The translations under genes and the position numbers were made by a program. A stretch of 49,522 nucleotides of DNA from Candidatus Woesebacteria bacterium (GTDB lineage: Bacteria; Patescibacteriota; Microgenomatia; Woykebacterales; 2-01-FULL-43-14), in the NCBI GenBank assembly GCA_020060105.1, contig JAGVAV010000001.1, forward strand, positions 1 through 49,522, read 5' to 3'. Of this stretch, positions 47,296-49,522 are shown piece after piece. The notes below the pieces were generated by a model. The model had not been told where the DNA came from. It did not search any database and saw only the letters and a list, made by a program, of their open reading frames with translations. The number at the start of each line of letters is the position of its first letter. Position 1 is the first letter of the stretch.

Positions 47296-48573
47296 CTAAA
47301 CTATTTTAGACGACTTAGAGTGACTTCTCAAGTAGTAGAAGTAAAAAACAAATGAGGTAACCAGAGTTAGTATAACTACCGCTAATTTAGCATAAACCAA
47401 TCCATCAACCCCTATTTTAGTTCCAAGAAGATACATCAGGGGAAGCTCCACTCCCATTCCAAAAAGACTGGTCAAAGCAAAGAAACTTGCTTTATTCAAT
47501 GAATAAAAAACTGAGGAAAAAGAACCGGTCAAAATACTTAATCCACCAGCAATGGCTAAAACAGAAAGTAATTTCGCCCCTTCGATATACTCGCTACCCG
47601 CAGTAACAGTTAAAAAGAACTTAGGAAAAATAATTACCGGAATAATTAAAATTAAGAGAACCAAACCTAAAAGGAAAGTTTTGTAGGCAAACTTTTTTAT
47701 GTTCTCAGAATCAACGTAGCGGGAAGCCCTGGGAAGCAGGACTGTTCCAATAGATCCGGCAATTAAACCAAAAACAATCGATAATTTAGAAGCGGCTGAG
47801 TAAAGACCAACCTCATAAGAAGTAAAAATTACCGCAGATAAAAAAACCCCGATTTGTTCACTTAAGGCCCCAAAAATACTCGCGGCTCCCATAAAATACA
47901 AAAAAGGAGTTACTGTCTTTAAAGAACCTCGGCTGAGATTAGGTTTTATCAGATAATCGCTAGACTTGAAAAAGAAGTGCCTAGCGAAAAGATAACCCAA
48001 AATCGGGGCGAAGAAATAGATTAATAAGAAATTTAGAATCGTTATTTTAGCGGTAACGATCAAGACTAAAATCAAAGTTATCTTAAAAAGACTGGAAAAA
48101 GAGTAGGCGTAAAGATAATATTGAAACTTCTCCAAGGCTTGTAAGAGAACATTGTACGTATTAAAAAGAATAAACCCAAAGGAAAAAATAATCGCTAGAA
48201 GCAGGTAAAAACTGTATTCGGAAACATTTAAAAAATTGGCAATTAACTGATGTAGAGGAATTAAAAAAACTAAAGAGAGAAAAATGAATAAGTATGTCAG
48301 ACCTAAACCAAAACCGACAACTTGTTTCTCTAACTTTTCCTCCTTCTTAACTCGGAAAAACGAAACATATCTAACTAAAGTGTGATTTGTTCCCAAGTCG
48401 CCAAACTTACTAATTAGCGTGAAAAAACCAAAAACAATACTGAAAATCCCAAACTGCTCAGGACCTAAGTAACGGCTAACTAAAATCAGGCTAACAAAAC
48501 CTAAAAGAGCGTTTAAAAAATTTCCCAAGGTAACAAAAGATACATTTTTTAAGGTCTTATTTAAGATTAACAC
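47296..48573 (-). CDS. wzx: polysaccharide flippase, Wzx/MATE-like
   Basis: A 425-residue protein with about 12 hydrophobic spans and short loops. The start KNVSFVTLGNFLNALLGFVS, followed by LVSRYLGPEQFGIFSIVFGF, is the classic N-terminus of the polysaccharide-synthesis exporter family, with GDLGTNHTLVRYVS next. It would flip undecaprenyl-diphosphate-linked repeat units outward, where the ligase/polymerase-like protein and GT-C enzymes act. The GTG start overlaps the gtrA gene upstream by 17 nt. Confidence 0.92.
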   Translation of the reverse strand: MLILNKTLKNVSFVTLGNFLNALLGFVSLILVSRYLGPEQFGIFSIVFGFFTLISKFGDLGTNHTLVRYVSFFRVKKEEKLEKQVVGFGLGLTYLFIFLSLVFLIPLHQLIANFLNVSEYSFYLLLAIIFSFGFILFNTYNVLLQALEKFQYYLYAYSFSSLFKITLILVLIVTAKITILNFLLIYFFAPILGYLFARHFFFKSSDYLIKPNLSRGSLKTVTPFLYFMGAASIFGALSEQIGVFLSAVIFTSYEVGLYSAASKLSIVFGLIAGSIGTVLLPRASRYVDSENIKKFAYKTFLLGLVLLILIIPVIIFPKFFLTVTAGSEYIEGAKLLSVLAIAGGLSILTGSFSSVFYSLNKASFFALTSLFGMGVELPLMYLLGTKIGVDGLVYAKLAVVILTLVTSFVFYFYYLRSHSKSSKIV

Positions 48574-49048
48574 CCATCACCTCAGCAATTTTTTCCTTCC
48601 ATGTAAACTTATGGCTCAAGGTAAAATTCCAGATAACGTTAATCGGAATTGTAAAGATGTTATAAAACAAATAAGGTTCTTTCCCGAATAGCGAAATTAG
48701 ACCGCCCATTAAAAGAGCGCTCATAACCAAGCTTACAAGGTAGGTAAGATTATAAGAGATAAACCGCTGCCAAAGTGGAAATTTCAAGGTCTCCCTTTTT
48801 CCGAAAGTCCAAATGTTATTTAAAATAAAATTATTAATAATCGCCGACTCATTGGCGAGAAGCTTTGCCCAAATAGGATTAAGGTGGAGAAATTGGACTA
48901 AAAGATAAAGCACCGCGAAATCAACTAGCGTCCCAAAAAAGCCGACCACGCCGAAGCGGAGGAAAGTATATTTTACCCCCTTATCGCGGTGAATCTTTCG
49001 GGCATAATGTTTTCCCTTAGTGGGGATGGAAGAAACTAATTTTTTCAT
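48557..49048 (-). CDS. GtrA family membrane protein
   Basis: A 163-residue protein with a basic N-terminus and four hydrophobic spans. FLRFGVVGFFGTLVDFAVLY, NESAIINNFILNNIWTFGKR and FTIPINVIWNFTLSHKFTWK are GtrA marks. It is the second GtrA of the locus (the other is at 14922), and the two are only distantly alike. Here it is coupled to the flippase gene, which fits a role in moving lipid-linked sugars. Confidence 0.9.
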   Translation of the reverse strand: MKKLVSSIPTKGKHYARKIHRDKGVKYTFLRFGVVGFFGTLVDFAVLYLLVQFLHLNPIWAKLLANESAIINNFILNNIWTFGKRETLKFPLWQRFISYNLTYLVSLVMSALLMGGLISLFGKEPYLFYNIFTIPINVIWNFTLSHKFTWKEKIAEVMGVNLK

Positions 49049-49061
49049 AACAAACGAGTCT

Positions 49062-49190
49062 CAAAATACCAAGAACCCAACTCATTAAGATCAAAAATTA
49101 AAAAGCAAAGATCAAAACCAAAAACTTTTAGCTTTGATTTAGGCTTTGCTCTTTGATCTTTGCGCTTTGCACTCTTAAAGGTCTATTATT
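49062..49190. repeat. word palindrome (GCAAAGATCAAAG type)
   Basis: Left words AGATCAAAAATTAAAAAGC and AAAGATCAAAACC face right words AGCTTTGATTTAGGCTTTGC, TCTTTGATCTTTGCGC and TTTGCACTC. It separates the epimerase gene from the gtrA-wzx group and uses words close to those at 28.3 kb. Confidence 0.6.
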
Positions 49191-49196
49191 CTACTT

Positions 49197-49522
49197 CTAT
49201 CCAAACCTCTTATACCACCCAACAAACTCCCTCATTCCCTCCTCAAACGATACTTTGGTTTCGTAGTCTAATAAACGCTTGGCTTTGTTAATGTCCGCGT
49301 AGGTCATCTGGATATCCCCGGGTTGCATTGGCAAATAACTAATTTCTGCCTTTTTCTCTAGCAACTCTTCTAAAGTTTCGATCATTTCTTTTAAAGAAAC
49401 AGGATGATTGTTTCCCAAGTTAATGATCTCATATGGATATGCTTTATCCAAGGAGGAGATGATCCCATTGACGATATCGCTAACATAAGTATAATCTCGT
49501 TTAGTTGTCCCATCTCCATACA
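49197..49522 (-). CDS. NAD-dependent nucleotide-sugar epimerase, C-terminal part (cut by window edge)
   Basis: The frame is open to the right edge and gives the last 108 or so residues of an extended short-chain dehydrogenase. YGDGTTKRDYTYVSDIVNGI is the conserved region near the sugar-binding part of UDP-glucuronate 4-epimerase/UDP-glucose 4-epimerase-like enzymes, followed by INLGNNHPVSLKEMIETLEE and, near the end, the usual DINKAKRLLDYETKVSFEEG. The catalytic YxxxK and the NAD loop lie outside the window, so the exact sugar is undecided. It does not look like the heptose epimerase HldD. Confidence 0.87.
   Translation of the reverse strand, partial: YGDGTTKRDYTYVSDIVNGIISSLDKAYPYEIINLGNNHPVSLKEMIETLEELLEKKAEISYLPMQPGDIQMTYADINKAKRLLDYETKVSFEEGMREFVGWYKRFG

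Noticed and set aside
49197-49522. Right-edge epimerase as HldD, which would complete the L-glycero heptose route
   Set aside because: The visible part (YGDGTTKRDYTYVSD, NLGNNHPVSL) matches UDP-sugar 4-epimerase-like enzymes rather than HldD.

Overview
The window looks like part of a Candidate Phyla Radiation (Patescibacteria) genome, most likely a Microgenomates-type lineage. This is inferred from the mix of a compact mraZ-rsmH-ftsL-ftsI cluster, a DUF4012 protein, GtrA proteins, a truncated MurE, a lone acyl carrier protein, an FG-GAP/dockerin subtilase, and gene boundaries full of short palindromic repeats. The genetic code appears standard: UGA ends mraZ, ftsI and others at exactly overlapping or adjacent gene junctions. 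I saw no rRNA, tRNA or CRISPR array.

Region 1 (1-12.3 kb) is cell-wall and division genes, almost all on the minus strand. Read from mraZ downstream they are mraZ, rsmH, ftsL-like and ftsI/PBP, then a small accessory island (about 5.2-8.0 kb), a secreted subtilase, murE and the start of glmU. The island therefore splits ftsI from murE, which usually follow each other in the dcw cluster. Its small genes of unknown function each have their own strong promoter and terminator, and it holds two decayed relics. The mraZ promoter carries three 10-bp-spaced AGTGG boxes, the expected MraZ operator. A lone acyl carrier protein gene with its own promoter and terminator diverges from mraZ.

Region 2 (12.3-14.8 kb) holds glycyl-tRNA synthetase and RecO.

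Region 3 (14.9-49.5 kb) is one large surface-polysaccharide locus. It encodes an initiating sugar-phosphate transferase, a GDP-mannose pyrophosphorylase (ManC), a set of GT2 and GT4 glycosyltransferases, four ADP-heptose genes (gmhA, gmhB, hldA, hldC), several multi-pass GT39/GT87-like membrane transferases, an O-antigen-ligase-like protein, two methyltransferases, a glutamine-dependent asparagine-synthase-like amidotransferase, a Wzx-type flippase, two GtrA proteins, a DUF4012 protein, an FAD oxidoreductase and the 3' end of a nucleotide-sugar epimerase. Together they would make nucleotide sugars, assemble lipid-linked glycans, flip them and ligate them. Two of the membrane transferases are frameshifted.

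The intergenic DNA between 11.7 and 32.5 kb is the most unusual part. Three repeat layers occur: (a) palindromic elements with GTCATTGCGAG or GTCATTCCC ends, one of which encloses a GIY-YIG endonuclease gene between 11-bp terminal inverted repeats and has a gene-less counterpart 8 kb away; (b) two elements with GAGTTACGC-type ends; and (c) AT-rich imperfect palindromes built from short reiterated words, which sit after stop codons and sometimes run into the coding ends. The right part (32.5-49 kb) is by contrast tightly packed, with many 4-17 nt gene overlaps.
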